From Enhydrobacter aerosaccus (GTDB lineage Bacteria; Pseudomonadota; Alphaproteobacteria; Reyranellales; Reyranellaceae): a DNA stretch of 64,000 nucleotides. Shown here piece after piece: positions 8,352 through 16,765 of this stretch. Every line of letters begins with the position of its first letter. Position 1 is the stretch's first letter. Under the pieces are notes generated by a model. That model saw only the letters and a program-made list of their open reading frames with translations, was not told the DNA's origin and searched no databases. Position numbers and translations under genes: made by a program. The stretch lies in the NCBI RefSeq assembly GCF_900167455.1, contig NZ_FUWJ01000018.1, positions 1 through 64,000 of the forward strand. Direction: 5' to 3'.

Positions 8352-9380
8352 TTATCCCCATTCCGGAAGAAGCGACGACAGCTTCTTTCGCGCCTCCGCC
8401 AGCCCCGACGCCCCCAGAGGCGCCCGATGGCGGCGAAGATAGCTGCGTCCGGCCTCGAAGCGGCGGCGGGTCTCCGGCGTCAGGGCACCGGTTCGCGAGA
8501 CCACCTGCTCCATCTCGTCCCGGCGGCCATTGCAGTGCAGGGCGATATCGCAGCCGGCGGCCAACGCCCGCGCCGCCCGCTCGGCCAGCGAGCCGCCCAG
8601 CGCCTGCATCGACAGGTCGTCCGACAGCAGCAATCCCTCGAAGCCGATATGCTCCCGAACGATTTCACGCACGCCTCGTGCCGATACCGTCAGCGCGGCA
8701 TCGGGATCGACCGCCGTATAGAGAACGTGCGCCGTCATGGCCCAGGGCAGGTCGGACAGGAGCTTGAAGGGCAGGAAGTCTATGCGCTCGAGCTCGTGTC
8801 GCGGGGCCGTCACCGTCGGCAGGGCATGATGCGAATCGACGGTGGCCCGGCCATGGCCGGGGATGTGCTTGATGACCGGCATCACCCCCTCGGCCAGCAG
8901 CCCCTCCGCCGCGGCGCGACCAAGCGCCGCCACCGGGTCCGGCAATGCGGCATAGGCGCGATCGCCGATCACGCTGTGGGTTTCGGGGAAGGCGATATCG
9001 AGCACGGGCAGGCAGTCGACGTCGCAACCGATCGAGGCGACATCGGCAGCCAGAAGCCGCGAATTGAGCCGGGTCGCTTCGAGGCCGCGCTCGGGATTGC
9101 GTTCGTAGAGTTCGCCCAACACCCGCGCCGGCGGCGCCTTGCGCCAATGCGGTGGCTTGAGCCGGGCCACCCGCCCACCTTCCTGATCGATCAGGACCGG
9201 CGCGTCGGCACGTCCGACGCTGCTGCGCAGATCCTCGACCAGACGCTGCGCCCGCTCGGGCGTGTCGATATTGCGCGCAAATAGGATGAAGCCCAGCGGG
9301 TCGGCATCGCGGAAGAAGGCCCGTTCGTCCGGCGTCAGATCTGGCCCGGAACAGCCCAGAATTACGGCCCGCGGAGTCAT
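8352..9380 (-). CDS. nagZ: beta-N-acetylhexosaminidase NagZ (glycoside hydrolase family 3)
   Basis: NagZ removes N-acetylglucosamine from anhydromuropeptides in cytoplasmic cell-wall recycling. The family hallmark KHIPGHGRATVDSHHALP is present and includes the His-Asp pair on the flexible loop. The region before it, LIDQEGGRVARLKPPHW, is also typical. The catalytic Asp lies in LLLSDDLSMQAL. The 342-residue length is normal, and there is no signal peptide, in line with cytoplasmic action. It is in the same run as the SPOR protein upstream and scpA downstream. Confidence 0.95.
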   Translation of the reverse strand: MTPRAVILGCSGPDLTPDERAFFRDADPLGFILFARNIDTPERAQRLVEDLRSSVGRADAPVLIDQEGGRVARLKPPHWRKAPPARVLGELYERNPERGLEATRLNSRLLAADVASIGCDVDCLPVLDIAFPETHSVIGDRAYAALPDPVAALGRAAAEGLLAEGVMPVIKHIPGHGRATVDSHHALPTVTAPRHELERIDFLPFKLLSDLPWAMTAHVLYTAVDPDAALTVSARGVREIVREHIGFEGLLLSDDLSMQALGGSLAERAARALAAGCDIALHCNGRRDEMEQVVSRTGALTPETRRRFEAGRSYLRRHRAPLGASGLAEARKKLSSLLPEWG

Positions 9381-9422
9381 CTCACCCTGAAAGGCGGACC
9401 GGACGGCCCGCAGTCGAAACGA

Positions 9423-10376
9423 TCATCGCGCCGGCGGGATGATGACGCAGTCGGCCTTGCGGCTGCGCAGCGTGCTGCACACGCTTTGGGCCTGCTTCTC
9501 GTCGAGCGGACCGGCCTGCACACGGTACCAGACGCCCTTGTCGCCGAGATCGACGCGAGTCGGCTGCATGCGCAGACTGGCCAGGACATCGCCGTGCGCC
9601 GCCTGCAGGCGGGCCCAGGTCGACTTGGCCACGTCCTCGTTCTTCACCGAGGCCACCTGGATGCGCCAGCCCCCGCTCGGCCCGGACATGTTCTCGATCA
9701 GGCTGGCGATGCTGGGACCGGTCTCCGTCGGCGTGGTGGTCGGCGCCTGGGTGACGGTCGGCTGGTTGGCGGGTGCCGGAGGGGCCGGGGTCGGGGCGGG
9801 AGTCGGACCACTCTGGCCGGCGGCCGACGCGGTGGAGGCGGCGTTCGCCGGCGCGGCGGAGCCGCCGGGCGTGGCCGAGGCGGTCTTGTCGCCTTCCGGC
9901 GGCTTGGGCGAATAAGGAACCGGCAGGCCGTTGGCCGGCAGCTTCGGAACCGTGGGGCCCGGCAGCAGCTTCTCGGGCTGGACCGGCACCGCGCCCGGAG
10001 CGACGCGGTTGTAGACTTCCTTGTCCTGGTTCGGCGGAATGTAACCGCCGGCATTCTCGGGCTTCACGCGGGCCGGATCGGCCGGCGGCTGGATGACCAG
10101 CGGTTCGAGACCCTTGCCACCAGCCCGCACATCCTGATTGTGCGCCCACCACACCACCGAGCCGAAGCTGGCGATCGCGGCAACCGACACCATCAGGGTC
10201 AGGATCTGGCCACGCCGCCGGTTGACGCGCGCGAGAAGGGAATCGCGCGGCGGCGGCGGGATCGACTCGGGTTCGTTGGCGACGGGGCGCGGAGCGGGTT
10301 CGAGCCGTACCGCGACCGACTCGTTCGGTCGGTAAATTCGTGGTCCGTCGCCGGAGGGGGGCCGGCGGATGTGCAT
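9423..10376 (-). CDS. SPOR domain membrane protein
   Basis: This is a bitopic inner-membrane protein. A short cytoplasmic N-terminus (MHIRRPPSGDGPRIYRP) precedes a membrane helix around ILTLMVSVAAIASFGSVVWW. A long Pro/Ala/Thr-rich periplasmic linker follows, then a C-terminal SPOR domain from WRIQVASVKNEDVAKSTW to the end, including VWYRVQAGPLDEKQAQ. SPOR domains bind denuded glycan strands at the division septum. The ATG at 10376 follows the argS stop codon; the frame is open further upstream, but that part lies within argS. Its place between argS and nagZ is conserved in Alphaproteobacteria. Confidence 0.88.
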   Translation of the reverse strand: MHIRRPPSGDGPRIYRPNESVAVRLEPAPRPVANEPESIPPPPRDSLLARVNRRRGQILTLMVSVAAIASFGSVVWWAHNQDVRAGGKGLEPLVIQPPADPARVKPENAGGYIPPNQDKEVYNRVAPGAVPVQPEKLLPGPTVPKLPANGLPVPYSPKPPEGDKTASATPGGSAAPANAASTASAAGQSGPTPAPTPAPPAPANQPTVTQAPTTTPTETGPSIASLIENMSGPSGGWRIQVASVKNEDVAKSTWARLQAAHGDVLASLRMQPTRVDLGDKGVWYRVQAGPLDEKQAQSVCSTLRSRKADCVIIPPAR

Positions 10377-10381
10377 CTCTG

Positions 10382-12124
10382 TTATCTCATTTCTTCGACG
10401 GGTGTGACGCCGAAGACCTTTAGACCTGATCCTATCACAAATCCGACCGCCTGTACCAATGCGAGGCGAGCGCGGCTCACTTCGGGGTCGCCCTCGACCA
10501 CGAAGCGCAGGGCCGGTTCGTCCCGGCCCCGGTTCCAATGGGCATGGAACGCGGCGGCAAGATCATAGAGGTAGAAGGCGATGCGGTGCGGCTCGTGCGC
10601 CGCCGCCGCCGCCTCGACCTGGCGTGGCCACTGGGCGATCAGGCGGATGAGTCCGAGTTCTCCGGTATCGGAGAGGCGATCAAGCGAAACACCGTCCAGC
10701 CCGTCGATCGCGATGCCGGCGGCACTCGCCTGCCGCATCACCGAGCGGCTGCGAGCATGGCCATACTGGACGTACCAGACCGGGTTATCGCGTGACTGTT
10801 CTGTGGCCTTGACCAGGTCGAAATCGAACGGCGCGTCGTTCTTGCGGGTCAGCATCGTGAACCGCACGACGTCCGGTCCGACCTCGTCGAGCAGGTCGCG
10901 CAGCGTCACGAAGGTGCCGGCGCGCTTGGACATGCGAACGAGCTCGCCGTTGCGCATCACGCGCACGAGCTGGCACAGCTTCACGTCGAGCTCGCCCTTA
11001 CCGGCGGTGATCGCGCTCACCGCCGCCTTCATGCGCTTCACGTAGCCGCCGTGATCGGCACCCCAGATGTCGATCATGTCGGCGAAGCCCCGCCGGAATT
11101 TGTCATGGTGGTAGGCGATGTCGTTGGCGAAATAGGTCCAGCCGCCATCCGACTTCTTGAGCGGACGGTCGACCTCGTCCCCGAACTGGGTGGCGCGGAA
11201 CAGGGTCTGCTCGCGATCCTCCCAATCGTCCGGCTTCTTGCCCTTGGGCGGCTCGAGCCGACCTTGATAGATCAATCCCTGCCGGGTCAGTTCGTCGAAC
11301 GCACGGTCGACGGCGCCACTCTGCACCAGCGCGCGCTCCGACGAATAGACGTCGATATCGACGCCGAGCGTGGCGAGATCGGCCTTGATCTCGGCCATCA
11401 GCGTCTCGATGGCGAAGGCCCGCATCTGCGGCAGCCAGTCGGACTCCGGCCTGTCGATCCAGCGCGCGCCATCGCGCCGCGCGATCGCCGCGCCGACCTC
11501 CTTCAGATACTCGCCAGGATACAGCCCTTCGGGAATGTCGCCGATCGACTCGCCCAGCGCCTCCTTGTAGCGAAGGTAGGTCGAACGTCCGAGGACATCG
11601 ACCTGCGCGCCGGCATCGTTGATGTAATATTCCTTGGTGACATCGTAGCCGGCCTTGAGCAGCAGGTTGGCCAGCGCATCGCCGACCACGGCACCGCGGG
11701 CATGCGCGACATGCAGCGGCCCGGTCGGATTGGCCGACACGTATTCGACATTCACCTTGTGCCCGGCACCGACCCGCGAATCGCCATAGGCGAGGCCGGC
11801 CTGGAGGCAGTCGCGGAGTCGCTCGCGCCAGAAGGCATCGCGTATCTTGAGATTGATGAAACCGGGCCCGGCGACAGCTGCCTCGACGACATCGGGATTC
11901 GCTTTGAGCCGGGCCACCAGCGCCTCGGCGATGTCGCGCGGCTTCTTGCGCGCGGCCTTGGCGAGCACCATGGCGGCATTGGTGGCGATATCGCCGTGGG
12001 CCGCATCGCGCGGCGGCTCGGCCGTGATGGCGGAGAAATCGAGCGCCTCGGGCAATTCGCCCGCAGCCTGCATGGCCCGGAGCTGGGTCTCGATCTCGCC
12101 GATGAAATGACGATAGGGATTCAT
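10382..12124 (-). CDS. argS: arginine-tRNA ligase
   Basis: This class I synthetase charges tRNA-Arg. The HIGH-type motif appears as NPTGPLHVAHARGA, and the KMSK-type motif as RMSKRAGTFVTL. The C-terminal DALR anticodon-binding domain is at about 460-580 and ends VFGVTPVEEM. The 580-residue length is normal. It is followed 5 bp later by the SPOR gene. A 447-bp non-coding region with repeats separates it from dgt upstream. Confidence 0.96.
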   Translation of the reverse strand: MNPYRHFIGEIETQLRAMQAAGELPEALDFSAITAEPPRDAAHGDIATNAAMVLAKAARKKPRDIAEALVARLKANPDVVEAAVAGPGFINLKIRDAFWRERLRDCLQAGLAYGDSRVGAGHKVNVEYVSANPTGPLHVAHARGAVVGDALANLLLKAGYDVTKEYYINDAGAQVDVLGRSTYLRYKEALGESIGDIPEGLYPGEYLKEVGAAIARRDGARWIDRPESDWLPQMRAFAIETLMAEIKADLATLGVDIDVYSSERALVQSGAVDRAFDELTRQGLIYQGRLEPPKGKKPDDWEDREQTLFRATQFGDEVDRPLKKSDGGWTYFANDIAYHHDKFRRGFADMIDIWGADHGGYVKRMKAAVSAITAGKGELDVKLCQLVRVMRNGELVRMSKRAGTFVTLRDLLDEVGPDVVRFTMLTRKNDAPFDFDLVKATEQSRDNPVWYVQYGHARSRSVMRQASAAGIAIDGLDGVSLDRLSDTGELGLIRLIAQWPRQVEAAAAAHEPHRIAFYLYDLAAAFHAHWNRGRDEPALRFVVEGDPEVSRARLALVQAVGFVIGSGLKVFGVTPVEEMR

Positions 12125-12357
12125 GGGGCGCGGGTATTGCCTAATCGAGACGATTTGTCATCCCGGCCCCGGATCCGCCCTCCCGCGGTCGCGGCCGGTT
12201 TGCCATTTAATAAATGGCTGAAAAATGGATTTACGCCTTTGGGCGGCACACGGTCACACATTTGCGCAGTCTACCGCAGCCAGGACACGGCAGCCGATTC
12301 CGGTCTCCAATGCCAGCCGGACCTATCCGCCGACCAGACGCTCACCTCCCCACCTCT

Positions 12358-12373
12358 CCTCCCAGCGGGGAGG
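12358..12373. repeat. short hairpin repeat CCTCCC/GGGGAGG
   Basis: An inverted repeat with a short AGC loop resembles the cores at 353-372 and 44030-44049. It lies just before the longer repeat at 12398-12512. Confidence 0.5.
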
Positions 12374-12397
12374 TCAATCGCACATGCCAAATTCCCC

Positions 12398-12512
12398 CGT
12401 CGTCCCGAGCGAAGCCGAGGGACCTTTTTCGTGACGTCATCGCTAAACCGCGCATAGCCGAGACAAGCCCCTCGGCTACGCCGGCCTTCGGGCGGCTGCG
12501 CTCGGGGTGACG
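12398..12512. repeat. REP-like element with inverted CGTC..CCCGAGCG ends
   Basis: The left end reads CGTCGTCCCGAGCG. The right end, read on the other strand, is CGTCACCCCGAGCG, about 90 bases away. An inner stem pairs AGCCGAG with CTCGGCT. The ends match the arms of the compact palindrome at 42787-42836, so the two look like long and short forms of one dispersed family. Confidence 0.65.
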
Positions 12513-12571
12513 ATAGAAACTTCATAGGAGACTGCAGCAACGGGGGTTCGCCTGATCGGGCAGCGAACACC

Positions 12572-13759
12572 TCACTGATAGAGATCGAACAGCCGTTTGT
12601 GCTCGTCGAGGGCGTAGCGGTCGGTCATGCCGGCGATGTAGTCGGCGACCAGGCGGGCGCGGGCCGGCCGCTCGGCGGCCTCGGCCCGTTCGCGCCACGG
12701 CGGCGGCAGGCAATTGGGTTCGGCGAACAGGAGACCGAACAGGTCCATCACGACACGGCGCGCCTTGGAGTGCGAGCGGTTGAGATGCCAATGCTCGTAC
12801 ATGCGCTTGTAGAGGAACGCCTTGATGACCCTGTCGTTGGCGATCATGCCTTCGGAGAACGAAACGATCGGTCGGCCCAACGCACGGATCTCGGCCACCG
12901 ACCTGGGTTGCACCTCGGTCAGCCGGCGTCGCGTCTCGGCCAGCACGTCCTCGACCATGGCGTTGATCACCCGCCGCACCGCCTCGTGGATCAGGCGGCT
13001 TTGCGTCAGGCCCGGATACTTTTTCTCGACGAAGGTGAACATCTCCCCGACCAGCGGCAGGTCCCGGAGATCGGCGATCTCGAACAGGCCGGCGCGCAGG
13101 CCGTCATCGATGTCGTGATTGTTGTAGGCGATGTCGTCCGACAGAGCCGCAACCTGGGCTTCCGGACCGGCATGGCCCTCGAGCTCGAGATCGTGATCGC
13201 GGCAATATTCGACGATCGCCGCCGGAAGATCCTCGAGCGTACGGCCGCCCTTGAGCAGCGGACCGTTGTGCTTGACCGCGCCCTCGAGCGTCTCCCAGGT
13301 GAGGTTGAGACCATTGAACTCGGCGTAGCGCTCCTCGAGCTTGGTCAGGATGCGCAGCGTCTGGGCGTTGTGGTCGAAGCCGCCGAACGGCTTCATGGCC
13401 GCATGCAGCGCTTCCTCGCCAGCATGGCCGAAGGGTGTGTGGCCGAGATCGTGGGCGAGCGCCACCGCCTCCCCCAGATCCTCGTCGAAGCGCAGGGTCC
13501 GACAGATGGTACGGGCGATCTGCGCCACCTCGAGCGAATGGGTGAGGCGCGTTCGGTAGTGATCGCCCTCGTGATAGACGAAGACCTGGGTCTTGTGCTT
13601 CAGCCGCCGGAAGGCGGTCGAATGGATGATGCGGTCGCGATCGCGCTGGAACGGACTACGGGTTGGCGCCTCCGGCTCCGCATGCAGGCGGCCCCGGCTC
13701 GCCCACGGCAAGGTAGCATAGGGCGCGAGCGCCTGATGTCGCCACAACTCCTCGACCAA
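12572..13759 (-). CDS. dgt: deoxyguanosinetriphosphate triphosphohydrolase-like protein
   Basis: This HD-domain enzyme is expected to hydrolyse dNTPs to deoxynucleosides and triphosphate. The HD signature is split as THSLEVAQIAR and ALAHDLGHTPFGHAGEEAL, and the N-terminus has SPFQRDRDRIIHSTAFRRLKHKTQVF. I propose a TTG start at 13759 (MVEELWRHQ), because GGAGG lies four bases upstream at 13764-13768. An ATG at 13807 would add 16 basic residues and overlap the neighbouring TerC gene. It begins the conserved block leading to argS. Confidence 0.88.
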   Translation of the reverse strand: MVEELWRHQALAPYATLPWASRGRLHAEPEAPTRSPFQRDRDRIIHSTAFRRLKHKTQVFVYHEGDHYRTRLTHSLEVAQIARTICRTLRFDEDLGEAVALAHDLGHTPFGHAGEEALHAAMKPFGGFDHNAQTLRILTKLEERYAEFNGLNLTWETLEGAVKHNGPLLKGGRTLEDLPAAIVEYCRDHDLELEGHAGPEAQVAALSDDIAYNNHDIDDGLRAGLFEIADLRDLPLVGEMFTFVEKKYPGLTQSRLIHEAVRRVINAMVEDVLAETRRRLTEVQPRSVAEIRALGRPIVSFSEGMIANDRVIKAFLYKRMYEHWHLNRSHSKARRVVMDLFGLLFAEPNCLPPPWRERAEAAERPARARLVADYIAGMTDRYALDEHKRLFDLYQ

Positions 13760-13781
13760 GCAACCTCCGTTGGGCGTCTGT

Positions 13782-14408
13782 TTACGCTTTCCCCGTCGCC
13801 GCAACAACCTCGTGCGTGCCGGCCCAGATCATGTCGCCCGCGACATAGACGATGATCAGGAAGCCGATCCAGGCGATCCAGTGATAGCGATCGAGGATGC
13901 GGGCGATGACGTTGGAGGCCACCGCCATCAACACGATCGACAACGCCAACCCAATCCACAGGACCGCCTTGTGGTCGCGGGCCGCGCCGGCGACCGCGAG
14001 CACGTTGTCGAGGGACATCGACAGATCGGCGGCGATGATCTGCAGCATCGCCTGACCCGCCGTCTTGGGCTTCTGCGCCTTCGCCTCGGCGCCGGATGCC
14101 TCCGGCCGGCCCTTGGCCCGCAACTCGCGGTACATGCGCCAGGCCACCCACAACAGCAGCAGTCCACCGGCCAGCGTCAGGCCGATGATCTGCAGGAGTT
14201 CCGTCGTCAGGGCGGCGAAGACGATGCGCAGGATGGTGGCGCCCGCCACCCCCAGGAAGATGATGCGCGTGCGATTCTGCTTGGGCAGACCCGCCACCGC
14301 CATGCCGATGATGATGGCGTTGTCGCCCGACATCACGAGGTCGATGAGCACGACCTGCAGGAGGGCTGGCAGGGCGTCGGCGCCCAGATGAAGTCCCAAC
14401 GCTTCCAT
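13782..14408 (-). CDS. TerC/YjbE family membrane protein (short form)
   Basis: This is a polytopic inner-membrane protein of about 208 residues. It carries the TerC signature LVMSGDNAIIIGMAVAGLP near the N-terminus and its repeat ADLSMSLDNVLAVAGAA in the second half. These paired SxDN motifs lie in membrane helices and are thought to bind metal; related proteins export manganese or act in tellurite resistance. The helices are separated by a charged loop (REL to QKPKTAG). The start at 14408 is preceded by GGGGG, whereas an ATG at 14423 is also possible. It is the third of three tandem paralogues and lacks the late hydrophilic loop of the other two. Confidence 0.82.
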   Translation of the reverse strand: MEALGLHLGADALPALLQVVLIDLVMSGDNAIIIGMAVAGLPKQNRTRIIFLGVAGATILRIVFAALTTELLQIIGLTLAGGLLLLWVAWRMYRELRAKGRPEASGAEAKAQKPKTAGQAMLQIIAADLSMSLDNVLAVAGAARDHKAVLWIGLALSIVLMAVASNVIARILDRYHWIAWIGFLIIVYVAGDMIWAGTHEVVAATGKA

Positions 14409-14462
14409 CCATCCCCCTGTCATGCGCCCGCGCCGCGGCGGTCGACTTGTCGGAGCTGCGGC

Positions 14463-15281
14463 TTAGGCCTTTTCAGCTTGCTTGCCGTTGCGGCGCGCCA
14501 AGACGATGCCGATCACGATGACCAGGCCGGTGCCGAGGGCGGCACAGACCATCTCCGCATGGGGAATGGTGGCATCGAGCCAGGCCGCGAGCGAGCCCGG
14601 CTTCACCACCTCGACCAGCTTGCCGGCGGCATCCACCTGATCGGTTCGGCCGTCGCCGGCGATCACTTCGCCGGCGATCCAGCCGATCAATCCCGCGCCC
14701 ACCAGGGCCAGCCAGGGCAGCCGGTCGAGCGCCTTCGAGATCAGCGTCGCGCCCATCATGATGATGGGAATGGAAATCAGCAGGCCGGTCACGATCAGGG
14801 TGAAATTGCCCTTGGCCGCGGCGGCGATGGCGATGGCGTTGTCGAGGCTCATCACGGCATCGGCGATGATGATGGTCGAGATGGCGGCCCACAGGCTGGC
14901 ATGGGCCTTGATGTCCCCCTCGCCCTCTTCTTCCGACACGAGCTTGATGCCGATCCACAGCAGCAGCAGGCCGCCGACCAGCTTGAGGTAGGGGACGCCC
15001 AGCAGGAGCCCGATCACGGCGCAGAACGCGATCCGCAGCACGATGGCGCCGAGGCTGCCCAGGAAGATGGCGCGGCGCCGATACTTGTCCGGCAGGTTAT
15101 GGCAGGCGAGTGCGATGACGACGGCGTTGTCGCCGGACAGGACGATATTCGCCACCATGATCTTGCCGACGGCGGCCCAGAAGGCGGCTGACGAGAGCTG
15201 GGCAATGAAACCGTCCGCCAGCACCCAATCGAACATCGCCGCCAATTCAAAGAGACCGAACCCGATATCGTCCGCCTGCAT
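14463..15281 (-). CDS. TerC family integral membrane protein
   Basis: The two TerC signatures are NIVLSGDNAVVIALACHNLP and ADAVMSLDNAIAIAAAAKG. An acidic loop (SEEEGEGDIKAH) separates the halves. A soluble segment of about 50 residues (from GRTDQVD to TIPHAE) precedes the last helix, and the protein ends in a basic tail. The start at 15281 has AAAGGAGT seven bases upstream. The protein is very similar in sequence and loop structure to the next upstream gene, so the pair reflects a tandem duplication. Metal export, most likely manganese, is a family-based guess. Confidence 0.83.
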   Translation of the reverse strand: MQADDIGFGLFELAAMFDWVLADGFIAQLSSAAFWAAVGKIMVANIVLSGDNAVVIALACHNLPDKYRRRAIFLGSLGAIVLRIAFCAVIGLLLGVPYLKLVGGLLLLWIGIKLVSEEEGEGDIKAHASLWAAISTIIIADAVMSLDNAIAIAAAAKGNFTLIVTGLLISIPIIMMGATLISKALDRLPWLALVGAGLIGWIAGEVIAGDGRTDQVDAAGKLVEVVKPGSLAAWLDATIPHAEMVCAALGTGLVIVIGIVLARRNGKQAEKA

Positions 15282-15339
15282 CCCAAACTCCTTTCGGCCG
15301 ATATGGCGAAAGCGCACTGCAGATGCAAGACTGAACGGT

Positions 15340-16098
15340 CTAGGACGAGGCGCTGCTGGCTGCCTTTCGGCGGGCCACCCAGAGCCCGATCACGAGGACC
15401 AGCCCAGCGCCGAACGCGCCGCAGACCTCCTCTGCATGGGGAATGAGGGCATCCAGCCAGGCGGCGCTCGAGCCCGGCGTGACGACCTCCATCAACTTGC
15501 CGCCTGCATCGACCTGATCGACCCGGCCATCACTGGCCATCACGTCGCCGGCGATCCAGCCGATCAGCCCGGCGCCGATCACGGCAACCCACGGAAAGCG
15601 ATCCAGGATGGTGGAGATGATCGAGGCCCCCAGCATGATCACCGGAACGCTGACCACGAGACCGATGGCGATCATGGTCATGTCACCATGTGCCGCCGCC
15701 GCCATGGCGATCGCGTTGTCGAGGCTCATGACGGTATTGGCCAGGCTGATGGTGCCGACCGCGGCGAGCAGCGTGCCGTGCGCCTTGATCTTGCTGCCCT
15801 CCTCTTCCTCCTCCGCCAGCAACTTGATGCCGATCCACAGCAGCAGCAGGCCGCCGACCAGCTTCAGGTAGGGAACGGTGAGCAGGTAGTTAACGAGCGC
15901 ACAGAAGGCGATCAGCATCACGATCGCGCCCAGACTGCCGAGCAGGATGGCGGGACGCCGGTACTTCTCTTCGAGATTGTGGCTCGCCAGGGCGATGACC
16001 ACCGCGTTGTCGCCGGAGAGGATCACGTTGGCGACGATGATCTTCCAGAGAGATGCCCAGAACAGAGCCGACGTGATGACTGGAATCGAAAAATGCAT
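15340..16098 (-). CDS. TerC family integral membrane protein (paralogue)
   Basis: This protein has the same architecture as the downstream paralogue: NVILSGDNAVVIALASHNL, an acidic loop with AEEEEEGSKIKAH, the second motif TVMSLDNAIAMAAAAHG, and a soluble segment GRVDQVDAGGKLMEVV before the final helix. The identical block VPYLKLVGGLLLLWIGIKL occurs in both. The start at 16098 (MHFSIPV) has GGAGG six to ten bases upstream; the frame opens 32 codons earlier without a good site. It is first in the leftward trio and divergent from gpt. Confidence 0.84.
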   Translation of the reverse strand: MHFSIPVITSALFWASLWKIIVANVILSGDNAVVIALASHNLEEKYRRPAILLGSLGAIVMLIAFCALVNYLLTVPYLKLVGGLLLLWIGIKLLAEEEEEGSKIKAHGTLLAAVGTISLANTVMSLDNAIAMAAAAHGDMTMIAIGLVVSVPVIMLGASIISTILDRFPWVAVIGAGLIGWIAGDVMASDGRVDQVDAGGKLMEVVTPGSSAAWLDALIPHAEEVCGAFGAGLVLVIGLWVARRKAASSASS

Positions 16099-16192
16099 GC
16101 CCCCTCCACACTTCCCCCGCCTTCCATTGGCGGGCAACATATCCCAATAGACTGTCGTGTAAATCTCGATCGTCCGGCTGACGGAAAGGCAC

Positions 16193-16693
16193 ATGGCGAG
16201 CAGCAGCGGCTACAACAAGATGTTTCCCGTGTCGTGGACGGAACTCCATCGCGACGCGCGCGCTCTCGCTTGGCGGCTCGCCGATCTCGGGCCCTTCAAG
16301 GGCCTGGTTGCGATCACGCGTGGCGGCCTGGTGCCCGCGGCGATCGTTGCGCGCGAACTGAATCTTCGGCTGATCGATACGATCTGCTCCTCGACCTACG
16401 ACCGCATGGAGCGCGGCGCCAAGGTCGAGCTGCTGAAGGGCACGATCGCAGAACAGGACAAGGGCAAGGGCTGGCTGATCGTCGACGATCTGGTCGATAC
16501 AGGCGTCACGGCCCGCGCGGTGCGGGCTCGCCTGCCGGAAGCGCATTTCGCGACTGTCTATGCCAAGCCGGCGGGCCGCCCCAGCGTCGACAGCTTCATC
16601 ACCGAGGTGAGCCAGGATACCTGGATCCTGTTCCCGTGGGACCAAGAGGCGGTGATGGCGAAGACGATCGCGGAACTGAAGGCGGGACAGTGA
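16193..16693 (+). CDS. gpt: xanthine phosphoribosyltransferase
   Basis: Gpt salvages xanthine and guanine by joining them to PRPP. The PRPP-binding motif is WLIVDDLVDTGVTAR. The N-terminal ITRGGLVPAAIVARELN and the late DTWILFPWDQE segment match the XGPRT family closely. The 166-residue length is normal. GGAAAGG four to ten bases upstream supports the ATG at 16193. It is divergent from the TerC trio and precedes a dehydrogenase 72 bp downstream; no functional link is obvious. Confidence 0.93.
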   Translation: MASSSGYNKMFPVSWTELHRDARALAWRLADLGPFKGLVAITRGGLVPAAIVARELNLRLIDTICSSTYDRMERGAKVELLKGTIAEQDKGKGWLIVDDLVDTGVTARAVRARLPEAHFATVYAKPAGRPSVDSFITEVSQDTWILFPWDQEAVMAKTIAELKAGQ

Positions 16694-16765
16694 AGGCGAT
16701 GACGGCCGTCCACCTCGGCAACGTGTCCCGAACGCTCATCGGCTCCTACAGATAGCACGTGTGAA

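Larger units (their letters stand above)
12125..12571. other. intergenic region with palindromic repeats
   Basis: No convincing gene is seen in these 447 bases between argS and dgt. The region holds a short CCTCCC/GGGGAGG hairpin and a longer repeat with inverted CGTC..CCCGAGCG ends (listed separately). The argS promoter should lie in the first 100 or so bases, but no strong -35/-10 pair could be named. Confidence 0.6.
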
